A stretch of DNA of 64,000 bases, taken from Yponomeuta sedellus. Its lineage: Eukaryota > Arthropoda > Insecta > Lepidoptera > Yponomeutidae. The notes under the pieces are model-generated. The model was not told the DNA's origin. It did not search any database and saw nothing but the letters and a program-made list of their open reading frames with translations. Where the stretch lies: NCBI GenBank assembly GCA_934045075.1, contig OW203744.1, positions 7,007,795 through 7,071,794 on the forward strand, written 5' to 3'. Each line of letters opens with the position of its first letter. The first letter of the stretch is position 1. Position numbers and translations under genes: made by a program. Of the stretch, positions 62,160-64,000 are shown piece after piece.

Positions 62160-62232
62160 CACCCATGCCGGGATTCAAACCCGCAACCTCTGGCTATCCG
62201 TACCAGCGCTCTACCAATTGAGCCAATGGGCG
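62160..62232 (-). repeat. tRNA-like unit 1 of the array
   Basis: Acceptor arms CGCCCAT/ATGGGTG, D stem GCTC/GAGC, anticodon stem CTGGT/GCCAG with loop ACGGATA, T loop altered to TTTGAAT. U33 is replaced by C and the T stem has a mismatch, so it is not a canonical tRNA gene. Confidence 0.75.
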
Positions 62233-62467
62233 ACTCACGGCATCAGTGAAATTTCGAACCTCTTTACAATATTCTCTGTATTACGTACAGGCAGCGACAT
62301 CTGACTTAAGCAAATTGCATTACTTACAGCCCCGACTACCTACTTTGCAGTTAGGTTTAACATCGGAACGATATCACTGTACCCACATGATTACACTATT
62401 TTTATTTTTAATGCACTAACCCGTGCTAAGGAACAAATTTAAAAACCTATTTAGAGGCTAAAAATTT

Positions 62468-62540
62468 CACCCATGCCGGGATTCGAACCCGCAACCTCTG
62501 GCTATCCGTACCAGCGCTCTACCAATTGAGCCAATGGGCG
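62468..62540 (-). repeat. tRNA-like unit 2 of the array
   Basis: Same cloverleaf as unit 1 but with the standard TTCGAAT T loop. A-box-like (TGGCTCAATTGG) and B-box (GGTTCGAATCC) promoter sequences are both present, so polymerase III transcription is conceivable. Confidence 0.75.
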
Positions 62541-62775
62541 ACTCACGGCATCAGTGAAATTTCGAACCTCTTTACAATATTCTCTGTATTACGTACAGGC
62601 AGCGACATCTGACTTAAGCAAATTGCATTACTTACAGCCCCGACTACCTACTTTGCAGTTAGGTTTAACATCGGAACGATATCACTGTACCCACATGATT
62701 ACACTATTTTTATTTTTAATGCACTAACCCGTGCTAAGGAACAAATTTAAAAACCTATTTAGAGGCTAAAAATTT

Positions 62776-62848
62776 CACCCATGCCGGGATTCGAACCCGC
62801 AACCTCTGGCTATCCGTACCAGCGCTCTACCAATTGAGCCAATGGGCG
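62776..62848 (-). repeat. tRNA-like unit 3 of the array
   Basis: Identical to unit 2 by eye. Loop ACGGATA would place GGA at the anticodon position but lacks U33 and the long variable arm of tRNA-Ser. Confidence 0.75.
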
Positions 62849-63083
62849 ACTCACGGCATCAGTGAAATTTCGAACCTCTTTACAATATTCTCTGTATTAC
62901 GTACAGGCAGCGACATCTGACTTAAGCAAATTGCATTACTTACAGCCCCGACTACCTACTTTGCAGTTAGGTTTAACATCGGAACGATATCACTGTACCC
63001 ACATGATTACACTATTTTTATTTTTAATGCACTAACCCGTGCTAAGGAACAAATTTAAAAACCTATTTAGAGGCTAAAAATTT

Positions 63084-63156
63084 CACCCATGCCGGGATTC
63101 GAACCCGCAACCTCTGGCTATCCGTACCAGCGCTCTACCAATTGAGCCAATGGGCG
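63084..63156 (-). repeat. tRNA-like unit 4 of the array
   Basis: Identical to units 2 and 3 by eye. The array ends four bases beyond it, where sequence turns to unrelated DNA (gacttagacaag). Confidence 0.75.
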
Positions 63157-63160
63157 ACTT

Positions 63161-64000
63161 AGACAAGTAGAATGTCCAATTCTGTAACTACTTTACGTTA
63201 AATGTTTTTCAATCTTCTGTGTCTACTATAATTGACGGTAACATCTTGACGTTTCAGCTTAGCTAAGTAAAAATTAACGTATACCTTACAAACTCACCCC
63301 ACATAATTACAATTCAACCATGTGAGGCGTGATTCGCCTTAAGCCAGAAATCAATTTTTCTCAGTGTACGTATTATTGTTTTATTGAGTCTAAGAAATAG
63401 CCTATAATAATAGACTAATATCAACGGTACTGATTTACTAATAATTTATTGTCCTATTTTATTTTCTTTCCAAATATAAAAATTTTAATATAATTTTTCA
63501 TCTTTTATTTGACAGACTACAAATGTCTACTTACGCTTCTTATGCACGTACACCCACAAGACGGGCGATGGACCGAGAATGACCCATTCGGTTTCGTAGC
63601 TACACGCAACATTTTATGGTTTTACTTTCAATGCCTTGGCATACGGTTGAATTTTGCTTGTCGCATGCCGCATGCAAAGTTGAAGCTAAGTAGAAAACGC
63701 TAAATCCCAAATCGGTCCGATTCACTGCGGAATTGCCCGAGTCGACCAAATTAGTATGCATTTGCTTGAATGATCCCGAGTCGGCCCGAGTTGCAACGGA
63801 ACGACACGAGTCGACGACAAGTAGTATTAGATTAGCGATTTGAGAACGTTAGTTACTAATCTGGATGTCTAATTCGACTAAGTCGAATGAAGCCATAGTC
63901 GAATGATATCATTAGTATCATTCATAACCGCCCATCTTTATTTCTAGCTTTAAAATTATTTTTTTCTTAGCTTGCAATTACTTTAAGTTTATGTAATTAA
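63161..64000. other. No gene recognised at the right edge
   Basis: AT-rich DNA; around 63720-63830 the phrase cgagtcg is repeated several times in a GC-richer patch. No coding or mobile-element signature seen. Confidence 0.4.

Larger units (their letters stand above)
62129..63160 (-). repeat. Tandem array of tRNA-like units, period 307-308 bp
   Basis: Units begin (tttaaaaacc landmark) at 62131, 62438, 62746 and 63054. Three full units and a fourth, partial one are nearly identical. Each contains a 73-nt tRNA-like sequence on the minus strand, then a 230-bp spacer with tattctctgtattacgtac, cagcgacatctgactt and cactgtacccacatgatt blocks. The fourth unit stops after the tRNA-like part. Similar single units lie at 24033 and 58490. 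Confidence 0.92.

Noticed and set aside
62160..63156. Four clustered functional tRNA genes
   Set aside because: The loop lacks U33, the T stem carries a mismatch, and identical spacers with dispersed truncated copies indicate repeats rather than a tRNA cluster.
62129..63160. CRISPR-like array
   Set aside because: The repeat unit is about 308 bp with tRNA-like content and no short unique spacers; the genome is eukaryotic.

Overview
This window reads as a transposon-dense stretch of a lepidopteran (moth or butterfly) nuclear genome. The evidence is spliced eukaryotic transposase genes, BEL/Pao and Ty3/Gypsy retrotransposons, PIF/Harbinger, Transib, piggyBac and hAT relatives, tRNA- and 5S-derived short repeats, and several interspersed repeats that I associate with Lepidoptera. 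I see no bacterial gene, CRISPR array or operon. All family names come from motif recognition; no search was run.

Layout. 1-2.5 kb: a degenerate 5' gene end and small inverted repeats. 2.6-6.0 kb: a 3'-truncated Ty3/Gypsy element (minus) with a tRNA-Pro-type primer site, abutting a collapsed Transib remnant. 7.0-12.5 kb: a BEL/Pao scrap, then an old Harbinger relic split by a younger 4.1-kb Harbinger element (TTA duplication, 38-bp terminal repeats). 12.96-19.57 kb: a young, nearly intact BEL/Pao element (plus; CCTCA duplication), broken by one frameshift. 19.7-21.4 kb: a Transib (RAG1-like) fossil. 22.4-23.6 kb: a Gypsy integrase tail interrupted by a short LTR element. 24.0-25.75 kb: a tRNA-like fragment and a decayed non-LTR reverse transcriptase with a nuclease-like tail. 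26-36 kb: a Gypsy element (minus) split by a BEL/Pao element (CCGTT duplication). 36.3-37.7 kb: a HARBI1-like gene. 37.84-39.22 kb: a foldback element carrying a 5S-rRNA-derived SINE. 40.0-47.24 kb: a Gypsy element (GTACT duplication) whose RNase H region contains a 2.75-kb Harbinger element. 48.5-50 kb: piggyBac and hAT fragments. 54-59.5 kb: a decayed multi-exon insect gene whose long intron holds a solo LTR and MITEs. 60.8-61.2 kb: an RTE reverse transcriptase relic. 62.1-63.2 kb: a tandem array of tRNA-like units with a period of about 308 bp.

The most notable object is the Harbinger element at 41887-44632. Both its DDE transposase gene and its MADF-type DNA-binding partner gene appear fully open once spliced. 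The two genes lie on opposite strands and are reciprocally interleaved: the second exon of each lies inside the intron of the other. The decayed Harbinger element at 8110-12209 has the same arrangement, so it looks like a retained design rather than an accident. Almost every other coding region here is broken by stops, frameshifts or deletions.
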